From positions 1 through 64,000 of the forward strand of contig NZ_MCZK01000090.1 in assembly GCF_002875945.1 (NCBI RefSeq): a DNA stretch of 64,000 bases, written 5' to 3'. The DNA comes from Vibrio lentus (GTDB lineage Bacteria; Pseudomonadota; Gammaproteobacteria; Enterobacterales; Vibrionaceae). Under the pieces are notes generated by a model, which was not told the origin of the DNA, searched no databases, and was given only the letters and a program-made list of their open reading frames with translations. Shown piece by piece: positions 26,014 to 35,680 of the stretch; positions within the stretch are counted from its first letter, which is position 1; the number at the start of each line of letters is the position of its first letter. The position numbers and the translations under genes are program-made.

Positions 26014-27924
26014 ATGACTTTATATAAACAGCTTGTGGTCGGGATGGTTGCGGTGTTCATACTGCTGATGACGTCAGTTTTTATGATCGAATTCAATACC
26101 ACCCGTGGATACTTAGAGGAGCAGCAACGCTCTGAGGTAAGTAATACCATTAATACTGTTGGACTGGCTCTCGCCCCTTACCTAGAAGAAAAGGACAAGG
26201 TGGCAGTGGAGTCTGTTATCAACGCCCTGTTTGATGGCAGTTCTTACTCCGTCGTTCGATTGATTTTTCTAGACACCGGAGACGATATTCTTCGCTCTTA
26301 TCCTGTGAAATCAACAGGAGTGCCAGAATGGTTTACAAGTTTAAATCTATTTGAACCCGTTCATGACCGCCGCGTGATCACCAGTGGCTGGATGCAACTG
26401 GCAGAAGTTGAGATCGTGAGTCACCCAGGCCCTGCTTATGATCAACTCTGGCAAGCATTTACCCGCTTACTAACCATCTTTGGGTCGATCTTCTTGCTGG
26501 GTTTGATCTCCATCTCATGGATCCTTAAACGTGCGCTGCGCCCTCTCTCATTGATCATTACAAAAATGGATCAGATCGCCAAGAATCAGTTTGGTGAACC
26601 ATTGGTTCGTCCGAAAACAAAAGATTTGATCTTAGTGGTTGATGGTATTAACCACATGTCTACTCAAGTTGAATTAGCGTTTAAAAACCAAGCCAAAGAA
26701 GCTCAGAAGCTACGTGAACGCGCGTATATCGACCCTGTATCTCAATTGGGTAACCGCGCTTACTACATGTCTCAGTTAACTCAGTGGTTAGAAGAGTCAA
26801 GTTTGGGTGGTTTAGCGGTACTAAAAGCCGAGTTTATTAGTGAAGAGTACGATGAAAAAGGCTACCAAGAAGGTGATGCCTTGGTTCACCAACTGGCTGA
26901 ACAGTTACAGGCGTCAATTTCATCACCAGATATCACCATCGCTCGTATTTCGAGTGACGAGTTTGGCTTCATTATGCCAAACATCGACGAGAACGAACTT
27001 AAACTCGTCGCGAGCAGCATTGTAAACTGCATTCAAAACCTAGGTTCAGATCCAACCGGTATGGCGAACCCACACATTGCGCTTGGTGTCACATACAGCA
27101 ACAAACGTAAAACCAGTACCGAAATCATGTCACTGGTGGATAACGCGCTCTCAAGTGCCAAAGCGAACCGTGAACTTAATTATGGTTACGTCACAGCAGA
27201 CGATCATGGCGCTGTGATGGGTAAACAACAATGGCGTATGTTGGTTGAAGAAGCGATCATCAACGACCTAATCACCTTCCGTCTTCAGGCTGCAAACAAT
27301 GCCTTTGGCAAAACCTATCACCAAGAGGTTTTCTCTGCGATTGAGAAAGACGGTGTTCGTTACGGTGCTAACCAATACCTATACGCACTAGAGCAGCTTG
27401 AAATGAGCCATATTCTCGACCAATACGTTATCGAGAAGATGATCGAAAAGCTTAATGCGAAAGAAGTAACAAGCCCTGTTGCTATCAATATCTCACCAAG
27501 CAGTATTTCTCAACCAAGCTTCATCCGTTGGATTGGTAAAACCCTTGAGCACAATGCCTCAATCGCGCACCTACTCCACTTTGAGATCCCAGAGAACTGT
27601 TTCATCAACGTTCCGCACTATACCGCGCTGCTGTGTAACACCATTCGCAACGCTGACGCGGTGTTTGGTGTCGATAACTACGGACGTAACTTCCAATCAC
27701 TGGATTACATCAACGAATACCGCCCGAGCTATGTGAAGCTGGATTACCTGTTTACTCATAACCTTGATGATGAAAAACAAAAATTCACATTAACGTCGAT
27801 CTCAAGAACGGCTCATAACCTTGGCGTAACGACCATTGCGTCACGAATTGAAACTCAGACTCAGCTTGATATTTTGTCTGATAACTACGTAGAAGTGTTC
27901 CAAGGCTTCATTGTTGATAAATAG
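26014..27924 (+). CDS. lapD: LapD-like cyclic-di-GMP receptor
   Basis: 636 residues. TM1 (about 8-26), a periplasmic LapD/MoxY-type domain (about 27-150), TM2 (about 150-172), HAMP, then GGDEF and EAL domains that both look inactive. The GGDEF position reads SSDEF and the EAL position reads FRLQA. Such degeneracy is normal for LapD, which binds cyclic di-GMP through its EAL domain and signals inside-out to hold LapG. It starts 5 bp after lapG and is followed by the exporter gene 17 bp later. Confidence 0.92.
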   Translation: MTLYKQLVVGMVAVFILLMTSVFMIEFNTTRGYLEEQQRSEVSNTINTVGLALAPYLEEKDKVAVESVINALFDGSSYSVVRLIFLDTGDDILRSYPVKSTGVPEWFTSLNLFEPVHDRRVITSGWMQLAEVEIVSHPGPAYDQLWQAFTRLLTIFGSIFLLGLISISWILKRALRPLSLIITKMDQIAKNQFGEPLVRPKTKDLILVVDGINHMSTQVELAFKNQAKEAQKLRERAYIDPVSQLGNRAYYMSQLTQWLEESSLGGLAVLKAEFISEEYDEKGYQEGDALVHQLAEQLQASISSPDITIARISSDEFGFIMPNIDENELKLVASSIVNCIQNLGSDPTGMANPHIALGVTYSNKRKTSTEIMSLVDNALSSAKANRELNYGYVTADDHGAVMGKQQWRMLVEEAIINDLITFRLQAANNAFGKTYHQEVFSAIEKDGVRYGANQYLYALEQLEMSHILDQYVIEKMIEKLNAKEVTSPVAINISPSSISQPSFIRWIGKTLEHNASIAHLLHFEIPENCFINVPHYTALLCNTIRNADAVFGVDNYGRNFQSLDYINEYRPSYVKLDYLFTHNLDDEKQKFTLTSISRTAHNLGVTTIASRIETQTQLDILSDNYVEVFQGFIVDK

Positions 27925-27941
27925 TAGTAAGGTTATATCGC

Positions 27942-30056
27942 ATGCAAGATCCACTATTGAACTCACTGATCTACGTTAGCCGATATTACGGGTTAGCTAA
28001 CTCGCCCGAAGCATTGATCAATGGGCTGCCACTATCCGATGGAAAGCTCACCCCTTTCCTATTCCCTCGCTCTGCTGAGCGTGCGGGATTAGTGGCGAAA
28101 GAAAACCGTTCTGACCTAGAAAGCATCCCTCATCTTATTTTGCCTGCTGTTTTACTTCTCAAGCAGGGCGAGGCATGTGTTCTTAATAGTATCGATTTAG
28201 AAAAACAAGAAGCCGAGATCATCACCGCGGAAAGCGGAATGGTACCGATCGTCATTCCCGTCGAGGAATTGAAAGAACAGTTTATTGGCCGATATTTCTT
28301 GGTCAAAAAACAGTTTCGTTACGATGAGCGCTCACCAGAGATTCTCAAAACACGTCAAGGTCACTGGTTCTGGAGCACGATTTGGGAATCGAAGAACATT
28401 TATCGAGACGTACTGATCGCATCCATCTTGATCAATGTCTTCGCCATCGCGGCACCGATGTTCACTCGATTGGTGTACGACAAAGTGGTACCCAACCTCG
28501 CCTTTGAAACCTTATGGGTGTTGGCGAGCGGGATCTTCGTTGTCTTCCTTTTCGATCTGCTTTTGAAATTGATGAGAAGTTACTTTATTGATGTAGCGGG
28601 TAAGAAGTCAGACATTCTGATCTCATCCAAACTATTCAGTAAAGTTCTCGGTATTCGTATGGAAGCAAAGCCGGCTTCGGTCGGTGCTTTTGCGAAAAAC
28701 TTGCAAGAGTTCGAATCGATTCGTGAGTTCTTTACCTCAGCGACGATTGGCTCGTTAATCGATTTACCATTCGCTCTGATGTTCCTGGCTCTAATTTGGT
28801 TGATGGCAGGAAATCTGGTGTTTGTTCCTGTGGTCGGTGTTGTCGTTCTGATCATCTATGCGTTATTAATCCAAGGCCCGCTGCGTCGAACCATTGAAGA
28901 AGGTTCACGCCTTGCTTCTCAGAAATACGCAAACTTAATCGAGAGTCTGGCGGGGTTAGAAACCGTTAAACTTTTCAGCGCTCAAAGCCAATTCCAATTC
29001 CGTTGGGAAGAAGCAGTAGCGCACATGGCGAATTGGAACATCAAAAGTCGCCGCATTACTGACAGCATCCAAAACACCGCAGGCTTTGTTCAGCAAAGTA
29101 CCAACGTCGGTATGATCATTTTTGGCGTGTATCTAATTGCAGAAGGCGAGCTTACGATGGGTGGCTTGATTGCTGCAACCATGTTGAGTGGCCGTGCGAT
29201 TGGACCTCTTGTTCAACTTTCATTGCTTTCGACGCGTTACAATCAGGCGAAATCTTCGATGACCTTAATCGAACAAGTGATGTCGATGCCTGACGAGCAG
29301 GAAGAAGGAAAGCGTTATATCCACCGTCCTATCATTCAAGGTCGTATTGCACTGGATAAAGTAACCTTCCATTACCCTGATTCTCCGGTCGCGTCAGTGA
29401 GAGATCTGAGTCTAACCATTACTCCCGGTGAGAAAGTAGCGATTATCGGCCGTATCGGTTCAGGTAAAACAACATTAGAACGCTTGATAATGGGCCTCTA
29501 CAAGCCCACAGAAGGTCATGTACGTATTGATGACACCGACATGGAGCAACTTCACCATGTCGACGTACGACGCAATATAGGCTGTGTACCGCAAGACAGT
29601 AACTTGTTCTACGGTTCAGTGAGAGACAACATCACATTAGGTCGTCCATTGGTTGATGATCGCGATGTGATGGATGCCGCTAACCGTGCAGGCGTTACTG
29701 CTTTCACTCAGCAAGATCCTGCGGGCTTAGAACGCCAAGTCGGTGAAGGTGGTGGTTTGCTATCTGGTGGTCAACGTCAGGCTATCGCGATTGCTAGAGC
29801 CTTCCTCGGTCGCCCACCAGTACTCTTGATGGATGAACCAACCAGTGCCATGGATAACCGTTCTGAAATGCACATCAAGCATCAGCTTAGCCAACTGTTA
29901 CCTAGCGAGACTTTAATTCTGATCACGCACAAGACTTCTATGTTAGACATTGTTGATCGAGTGATTGTGATGGAGAAAGGCAGCATTATTGCCGACGGTC
30001 CCAAAGCACAAGTGCTGTCTGATCTTAAACAAGGCCGAGTAAGAGCAGCAAGCTAG
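27942..30056 (+). CDS. lapB: Type I secretion ABC transporter, LapB-like
   Basis: 704 residues. The first 125 residues are a C39-peptidase-like domain without the catalytic Cys, typical of RTX adhesin exporters. The permease spans about 155-430. The ATPase has Walker A GRIGSGKTT near residue 504, signature LLSGGQRQAIAIARAF near 605 and Walker B VLLMDEPTSAMD near 627. It should export a giant adhesin with LapC and an outer-membrane LapE. Neither the adhesin nor LapE is in this window. A terminator follows at 30142. Confidence 0.9.
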   Translation: MQDPLLNSLIYVSRYYGLANSPEALINGLPLSDGKLTPFLFPRSAERAGLVAKENRSDLESIPHLILPAVLLLKQGEACVLNSIDLEKQEAEIITAESGMVPIVIPVEELKEQFIGRYFLVKKQFRYDERSPEILKTRQGHWFWSTIWESKNIYRDVLIASILINVFAIAAPMFTRLVYDKVVPNLAFETLWVLASGIFVVFLFDLLLKLMRSYFIDVAGKKSDILISSKLFSKVLGIRMEAKPASVGAFAKNLQEFESIREFFTSATIGSLIDLPFALMFLALIWLMAGNLVFVPVVGVVVLIIYALLIQGPLRRTIEEGSRLASQKYANLIESLAGLETVKLFSAQSQFQFRWEEAVAHMANWNIKSRRITDSIQNTAGFVQQSTNVGMIIFGVYLIAEGELTMGGLIAATMLSGRAIGPLVQLSLLSTRYNQAKSSMTLIEQVMSMPDEQEEGKRYIHRPIIQGRIALDKVTFHYPDSPVASVRDLSLTITPGEKVAIIGRIGSGKTTLERLIMGLYKPTEGHVRIDDTDMEQLHHVDVRRNIGCVPQDSNLFYGSVRDNITLGRPLVDDRDVMDAANRAGVTAFTQQDPAGLERQVGEGGGLLSGGQRQAIAIARAFLGRPPVLLMDEPTSAMDNRSEMHIKHQLSQLLPSETLILITHKTSMLDIVDRVIVMEKGSIIADGPKAQVLSDLKQGRVRAAS

Positions 30057-30141
30057 CACAAACCTTGTACGCCAAGTTGCTAAATCTGAGCGGCTAAATC
30101 AAAACCGTCAGACCAAAATATCTAGAACTATAAAAATCGAA

Positions 30142-30168
30142 AGGGGAGCATCAGCTCCCCTTTTTTTA
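30142..30168 (+). terminator. Terminator of the lap operon
   Basis: GGGGAGC (30143-30149) and GCTCCCC (30154-30160) with an ATCA loop, followed by seven T. Confidence 0.92.
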
Positions 30169-30266
30169 TCTTCAAATATTGGTATCTATGCGTGCCATCG
30201 CATCGCTGGTCTTCAATAAGCTGTTTGTAATAAGCAATCGATAGTAAGCCGACTTCAACGGGCAGC

Positions 30267-31937
30267 CTACAAAGCAATGTCTTCTTGTTCCATCTTGAAC
30301 GAACATTGAATCTCATACTGATTGAACGAGAAAACACTGCCGCCATGAGTTCGCTTGGTCGTCACCGTTTCATCACCAAATTGAATCGTGACTCGAGTAT
30401 AGACTTTCTCATGGGCCTCTACCGTGCACTCAGCAAGGTGCGTTTCAAATTCGTTCTCTAACATGTCCAACTGCGATTTGGTGTTCTCTATTGCTAGATT
30501 GTTCTTTTCTCTTTGTTGTTCAATCAACAAGGCTTGTTCTTCACTTCTTTGAGCCTTAGGCTGCTTTTTAAATTCTAATTCCTGACGAATCACATCCATC
30601 GTCTTTTCTTGAGTTTGTTTATACGTTTCTTTTAACTCAGCAATTTTTTGTCGGTATCCGTCGTAGCGCGCAAAACCATGAACCTTGGTAGCGGTATCGC
30701 CTTCTACGCCCAAGAAGACACATTCCACTTTGCCACCTACTTTAGCTTCTCCGCCACTGAGCGTGCCATGCTTCTTCATCGTGTCCATCACGATAAGGTC
30801 ATGCCCACATCGAATCTCGTTCCCCATGCTGTGGACACCAAGACGGAGATCGGTCCCCGTTTGTAACTCTGCATTTTGTGCATAGCTGGCAGTAATAGAG
30901 CCTTTAGTGAATACCTTACAACTCTTGGGCTCCCCTTCTTTTGTGGTGTGACCAATAATTCCTTTCGCGACTTTGATATCCCCTTGTGCTTGAACTTCTG
31001 CCGATTCAATAAAACCGCCAACCGTAATGCATCCTGTCGCCTTAACAATCATCCCCGGTTCAATGTTTCCAGAGACGAACACATTACCTTTAAATTTAAC
31101 GTGGCCAGTCGACACATCAACGTTGCTCACACACAAGGCATCATCAACTTCGATACTGCGTTCTTTAATGATCGGTAAGCCGGGGCATGAAGCGAGAAGT
31201 AAATTAGGGTCGTCAGGAGAAATGTAGGTGCCCTTGCCAGGCTTGATTAAACTGTCTTGTCCAGGAAGTGGTGGGATGATTCGACCTTGCACAGTAAAAC
31301 CGGCAATGCCTTTAGTGGCGGGAGTACGTTTCATCAAGTGATCATTTTGGCCGACGGTAATGGTTTCACCCAAATCTCGCATATCAATCTTGCCTGCGTC
31401 TTTGCTACGCGGCTTCAATACTTGACGAGTAATGTCTTCAACCAAGGCGGCAAACTTCGCGTCCTTGCCCTTTACGGGTTGTGTGCCTTGCGCTACGGGC
31501 TGAGTAAACTTTTCACCGGGCTTAATTTTGCCACTCATCACCAGCACCTTTCTGAGCGCTAGCTTATTTATGCCCTTGGTAATATGGGCTTGAGCCAAAC
31601 AGTGAATGATGTCACTACCACGGAGCGGGTGTCCATTGTATGGGCCAGTAACAACTAGACTCGCCAGCATCTCATCATCAGACAGTTCGACCGCGACACT
31701 TGCATTGCGAACTTCAGCAATCAAGATTCCCTCATAAGCTTCACCCTTACCTTCTTTAGCCAGAGTGACAAAGCGCAGCACCTCTTCTTCGAAAAGAAAA
31801 TAGTTAGATGCATTCAAAGCTTCCAAGGCTGGTGGCAATGTCTTGTTATCAAAGCTTGCGTCGACCACAAATCCAGATGGCAAACGCGCGACCACCTGCA
31901 GCTTATCTTCTGACAATGTAACAATGTTATCCCACAT
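30267..31937 (-). CDS. DUF342/FapA family polymer-forming-like protein
   Basis: 556 residues. The middle (about 200-410) is Gly-rich and repetitive in the way of a right-handed beta-helix (VKFKGNVFVSGNIEPGMIVK, ATGCITVGGFIESAEVQAQG). It is followed by a long coiled coil (about 425-505) and a short C-terminal beta domain. This is the DUF342 arrangement, called FapA in some annotations. Members are cytosolic and of uncertain function, sometimes linked to surface or flagellar processes. Convergent with the lap operon; no functional link is visible. Confidence 0.78.
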   Translation of the reverse strand: MWDNIVTLSEDKLQVVARLPSGFVVDASFDNKTLPPALEALNASNYFLFEEEVLRFVTLAKEGKGEAYEGILIAEVRNASVAVELSDDEMLASLVVTGPYNGHPLRGSDIIHCLAQAHITKGINKLALRKVLVMSGKIKPGEKFTQPVAQGTQPVKGKDAKFAALVEDITRQVLKPRSKDAGKIDMRDLGETITVGQNDHLMKRTPATKGIAGFTVQGRIIPPLPGQDSLIKPGKGTYISPDDPNLLLASCPGLPIIKERSIEVDDALCVSNVDVSTGHVKFKGNVFVSGNIEPGMIVKATGCITVGGFIESAEVQAQGDIKVAKGIIGHTTKEGEPKSCKVFTKGSITASYAQNAELQTGTDLRLGVHSMGNEIRCGHDLIVMDTMKKHGTLSGGEAKVGGKVECVFLGVEGDTATKVHGFARYDGYRQKIAELKETYKQTQEKTMDVIRQELEFKKQPKAQRSEEQALLIEQQREKNNLAIENTKSQLDMLENEFETHLAECTVEAHEKVYTRVTIQFGDETVTTKRTHGGSVFSFNQYEIQCSFKMEQEDIAL

Positions 31938-32356
31938 TCGAATCGAGTATCCCTAATGACTCAGTTGTTATTCAGTCTATATAATTCGTTCTGAGCTTAG
32001 AATCACCACATTAGAATAATCAGCGTCACATCACTTACTTTCGATTGTGCAAACATGACTCAGAAATAAGACACACGCATTTTATGAGCGGGCTCACCTT
32101 TACAATCATAATCAGCGAATTTTTAGAGAAATTTTGGAATAGAGCTCTAGAAGCGGACAATGGGAAACAGAACATAACTGCCGTTTAATTTATACGTTAT
32201 GGAAGCCTGAGATTAAGATACCAGACAACAACTCGACAGAGTGATGATGTAAGTCATTAATGAAACGCAAATGAGTGGTTTGGTGTTGGATTCAGCAGGG
32301 CTAGTTTTAGAAGGCTGTAACCGACGAAGAAGAAGACAAGCAAAAGATAGACTTCA

Positions 32357-32371
32357 GTTTACAGTGTAAAT
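32357..32371. promoter_or_regulatory. parS2 partition site (cluster site 1)
   Basis: GTTTACAGTGTAAAT, perfect match to NTTTACANTGTAAAN. Confidence 0.92.
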
Positions 32372-32382
32372 CGCCATTTCGG

Positions 32383-32397
32383 ATTTACACTGTAAAT
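32383..32397. promoter_or_regulatory. parS2 partition site (cluster site 2)
   Basis: ATTTACACTGTAAAT, a perfect palindrome apart from the centre, 11 bp after site 1. Confidence 0.92.
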
Positions 32398-32418
32398 TAA
32401 TCTAGAAACTATCTCTGT

Positions 32419-34590
32419 CTATTTACACTGTAAATTGGACAACAACAACGAGATATCTTGTCGAAGCTGAACTTCTGCTTGCTTACGCCCAACAAGATTG
32501 AACTGTTCAACACAAGTCCCCCATCCTTTTTGTTGCACCACTTTAGCAATCAACAAATCCGAGATAGCCGAACAATCAGCATTACGATGTTGGCGTTCAG
32601 ACTTAACTGGCTGCTCTGTTGATGACGATGAAGACTCGCTCGACAGTTGAATGTTACTCGCTAGAATTAGTTTCAACGTAATGAAGCCGATACTGTCGTA
32701 ACTGTTTCCGCCTTCTACATAGTTGCAAAGCAACTTCTTTTCTAACTCACTAACTGACAGTGACTGGTTTGGTAATAGAGCGCGAACCATATCAACCTCA
32801 AGAGAAGTTAAAGAGCCAGAAACGAGAAAACAAAAGCCTTGCTCAAACTGAAGCTGCAGCGGAACGACCCAATTGTTTGCATTAATGCCGAGTGGCTTGA
32901 CCATCAACAAAGAATGACAGCCACTCGCTTGATCTCGTTGATGCCCAATATGCACAGGAGAAAATTGGTTACGTCGCCAGAAAGAAACCAACTCGCTGCT
33001 CGCCCCAAAACTCGTTGCCAGATAATCGATATCTGAGACTTGCTTCGATAGCTGATCAAGCATCCAACTTCCCAAGCCTAAACCTTGATGTTCAATTGAG
33101 ACTGCAATTCTCATCACGCGCATACAACGATTTGTTGCCGCTTCAATAGAGCCGAGCTGATTAGCTAACAACACTGGCGCGAGATGTCCTTGAGGTCTGC
33201 GCTTTCCTGTTTGAATCTGAGCAATTAAATCTTTATCTAAACCGCCCTCCTCCGTCACCAACATACAGCCAAGACATTCATCTTGATGCCAAGCCGCGTA
33301 TAAATGAATTGCTGGGTTATTGAGAAACTGCATTAAGTCATTGGGTGATGTCTGATAATGAGCGTCGACTAAAAGAGAGAAACATCGCTGAAGCTTTTCA
33401 GGATTCGCTAGACACTCGGTTTTAGATAACTCGACTAGGTTAAGTTGGCTGAGCACCTCATCAGAAAAATCACCAGCCTTATGAATAACAGAACTACTCG
33501 ATAAAAACTCGCCACTCAGAAGGAAGCAATCAAACAACCAACGTTCTAGAGGGTCGTGATTATTCCAACGGATTGGTTGCTCAAGCTTGTAGCCTTTCCA
33601 TCCGGGACGATGCTCAGAAAGCCAAGCCTCAAATTTAATTCCAAACCCTCGCCCACTTCCTTCGTATCCGTGAACCGTGGTTGAAAAAACCATACGGTGA
33701 TAACTGCCGACCAGTGATTTAAGCATCGGGATTGGAATGGCAGCCGCTTCATCAACCAATAACAAATCGCAATCGGGCTTAGATTGAAGTAATTCATCTG
33801 GTGCGACAAATCTTAGGCTACCGCCTTGATGGCAAATGTGAGTAGCATTGATAACTTCACAAGGTTGTAGGCGCTGGCTTGCGTGAGCAAATACCGGCTC
33901 AACCGCTTTAACAGAAGGTGCGGTAACAATGATATTTAGCCCTTTCCGTTCAACCAAAAGCTCGGCTGCCGCGATACCTAATGTCGAGCTTTTGCCGCGA
34001 CCTCTGTCTGCTGTGAGAATCAAAGGACGCTTTCGATGTCCAGAGACGACTTTCTTAACTAACTCTATTGCCGTCTTTTGTTGTTCAAATCTATCGAAAC
34101 AATCCGGTTGGGTTAATTCTTCAGGCAAAGGATGACGAGCATAGAGTTGTGTCAGCTGTTCATCGTCTTGTGAAACAGAAAACAGTTTGGCAAAGTTGGA
34201 CGCTAACCAACGTTTTCCAAAAGTAGAATTCAAACCCTCTTCAGATTCATCTGATTTGGGCGGAATAACCAACAACAAACCGCCACCGACTAATGCACCC
34301 AATGCCGCACTAAAACTATTGGCATCAAACTGCTCTCTAAAATCACAAACAAGAAGTTGGCATTCTCGACCTAGGAGTTGTTGCCCTTTTTTAACCGGAA
34401 CATGTGTTACCGAATGAAAAGGCAAACCACCCATCTGGAAAATTGTTTGTGCTGAAGAGGTATAAAGAAAGCTCTGAATCGTAGCGTCTTGCCAATCACT
34501 ATCACCAGAAAAGACAACACCGTAACGGTGCTGATTATGCTCGGCGGTTTTGGAAAGAGTATGTAGAAAGGTGTTTGTTGGGTTCGTCAT
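32419..34590 (-). CDS. tmcA: tRNA(Met) cytidine acetyltransferase TmcA
   Basis: 723 residues. An N-terminal segment precedes a RecD-like ATPase domain with Walker A in TADRGRGKSSTLG (near residue 195) and a DEAA box in LLLVDEAAAIPIPML. A GNAT acetyltransferase domain follows (RVMRIAVSIEHQGLGLGSWM near 495) and then a C-terminal tRNA-binding part. TmcA acetylates the wobble cytidine of elongator tRNA-Met using acetyl-CoA and ATP or GTP. The final NLQCK is encoded by a parS2 site, so its sequence may reflect site selection rather than protein function. Confidence 0.93.
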   Translation of the reverse strand: MTNPTNTFLHTLSKTAEHNQHRYGVVFSGDSDWQDATIQSFLYTSSAQTIFQMGGLPFHSVTHVPVKKGQQLLGRECQLLVCDFREQFDANSFSAALGALVGGGLLLVIPPKSDESEEGLNSTFGKRWLASNFAKLFSVSQDDEQLTQLYARHPLPEELTQPDCFDRFEQQKTAIELVKKVVSGHRKRPLILTADRGRGKSSTLGIAAAELLVERKGLNIIVTAPSVKAVEPVFAHASQRLQPCEVINATHICHQGGSLRFVAPDELLQSKPDCDLLLVDEAAAIPIPMLKSLVGSYHRMVFSTTVHGYEGSGRGFGIKFEAWLSEHRPGWKGYKLEQPIRWNNHDPLERWLFDCFLLSGEFLSSSSVIHKAGDFSDEVLSQLNLVELSKTECLANPEKLQRCFSLLVDAHYQTSPNDLMQFLNNPAIHLYAAWHQDECLGCMLVTEEGGLDKDLIAQIQTGKRRPQGHLAPVLLANQLGSIEAATNRCMRVMRIAVSIEHQGLGLGSWMLDQLSKQVSDIDYLATSFGASSELVSFWRRNQFSPVHIGHQRDQASGCHSLLMVKPLGINANNWVVPLQLQFEQGFCFLVSGSLTSLEVDMVRALLPNQSLSVSELEKKLLCNYVEGGNSYDSIGFITLKLILASNIQLSSESSSSSTEQPVKSERQHRNADCSAISDLLIAKVVQQKGWGTCVEQFNLVGRKQAEVQLRQDISLLLSNLQCK
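32421..32435. promoter_or_regulatory. parS2 partition site (cluster site 3) overlapping the end of tmcA
   Basis: ATTTACACTGTAAAT again. On the reverse strand it supplies the last residues and the first base of the stop of tmcA. Confidence 0.92.
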
Positions 34591-34637
34591 AATTAGCGTC
34601 CAGATTCATCTAAACACAGTTTATCACAGCCAAATAA

Positions 34638-34660
34638 AAAGCCGCATAAAGCGGCTTTAG
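34638..34660. terminator. Terminator between tmcA and parB2
   Basis: AAAGCCGC (34638-34645) and GCGGCTTT (34651-34658). Read leftward it ends the parA2-parB2 transcript with a T-rich tail. Confidence 0.8.
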
Positions 34661-34700
34661 AGTCATTCGATAGCTTGTAAGATTAAGATAGTTTGTAAGC

Positions 34701-35675
34701 TTAATCGAGTTTTGATTGAACGAAACTTAAGATTTCTTGCATCGTCGCATCATCCACTTTCTTAAGATTCAAAGCTAGGTTTGAACCTTTGCGGCTATAA
34801 GAAGCTCGACCTTTGATAAGCTCAACTTTTGGAGATACTTTCTTCGCTGGCGCAGGAGCCAGTTCAAGAATCCAGCCTTCCAATGTTTCAGTCACGTCTT
34901 TCGTTAAACGCGTAACACCTTGCGCTTCACTACGCTGCCATACAAAACCTTCAGACGCATCACACTTGGTCAGTAATGTTTGTTGCTGCTCACCCGTTAA
35001 ACCACCAAATTGTTTGTGCAGTTTAACAATCGTCGGACGACCAAGGTCGCTCACATTTGGGTAAGCTTGAAGTAATTCAAGTGGTAAAGCCGCCGCTTTT
35101 AATGCTCCACTCACCAAAGCTTCACTGCACTGGAACATTTTCGCGAGTGCTTTTTGGTCTTCAGCTTCGCCTTTATCCAGTTTCGCTTGCATCTCTTTAC
35201 CCTTCTCGTAAAGAGAAAGTGGTTTATGAGCGTTAGCAACGTCTGATAAGAACTTAGCGTGTTCGCCGTTAATGTTTTCCGCTACGTAAATTAGGAACTC
35301 TTTGTCCGCTAAAATACATGACATACGACGACGGCTACCATCAAGAACTTCAATCTTGCCGTCTTTATTCTTGCGACCAACCGCTGGATATTGCTGACCG
35401 CGTTCTTTTAACGTAGTCAGAACATCAGAAAGAGCGTGTTCGTTTAAGAAAGATTGCTCACGAGCATTATCTTCAAAAACAACCGTTCGAGTCGCAACAT
35501 CAGCCGCAGGAATTCGAACTAGTTCAAATGAAACCAGCTCTTCACCCGCAACAGAAAGTTCAATCACTTGAGCCTGTTCTTTTGCTGCCGTTTGCGCTTC
35601 TTGTGGTGTTGCTACGCGGCGTTTGTTTGCTTTACCAAATAGCTTTGCATTTAAGTCAGATGTTTTAATTGCCAT
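34701..35675 (-). CDS. parB2: Chromosome II partition protein ParB2
   Basis: 324 residues. A ParB/Srx-type N-terminal domain (about 60-150, with the Arg-rich GSRRRMSCILADKEF) is followed by a helix-turn-helix region (QKALAKMFQCSEALVSGALK) and a C-terminal dimerisation part. It is the CTP-dependent clamp that loads at parS2 sites; seven perfect sites are in this window. It follows parA2 after 5 bp, in the standard order upstream of ori2. Confidence 0.95.
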   Translation of the reverse strand: MAIKTSDLNAKLFGKANKRRVATPQEAQTAAKEQAQVIELSVAGEELVSFELVRIPAADVATRTVVFEDNAREQSFLNEHALSDVLTTLKERGQQYPAVGRKNKDGKIEVLDGSRRRMSCILADKEFLIYVAENINGEHAKFLSDVANAHKPLSLYEKGKEMQAKLDKGEAEDQKALAKMFQCSEALVSGALKAAALPLELLQAYPNVSDLGRPTIVKLHKQFGGLTGEQQQTLLTKCDASEGFVWQRSEAQGVTRLTKDVTETLEGWILELAPAPAKKVSPKVELIKGRASYSRKGSNLALNLKKVDDATMQEILSFVQSKLD

Positions 35676-35680
35676 TTTTG

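Larger units (their letters stand above)
31938..32418. other. Intergenic region with a cluster of parS2 sites
   Basis: 481 bp without a credible gene between DUF342 and tmcA. The tmcA-proximal 80 bp contains parS2 sites (listed individually). The rest is unremarkable and should contain the DUF342 promoter. Confidence 0.65.

Noticed and set aside
26733..27924. Active diguanylate cyclase or phosphodiesterase
   Set aside because: Both signature motifs are degenerate (SSDEF; no EAL), as in LapD receptors.
28848..28860. GATCAT sequences in coding DNA (also near 29111, 38862, 45576, 52788)
   Set aside because: They lack the full iteron tail (G/C)(C/G)TT(T/C) and are expected by chance in 64 kb.
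34638..34660. Possible small-RNA end near tmcA/parB2
   Set aside because: The hairpin is fully explained as the parAB2 terminator.
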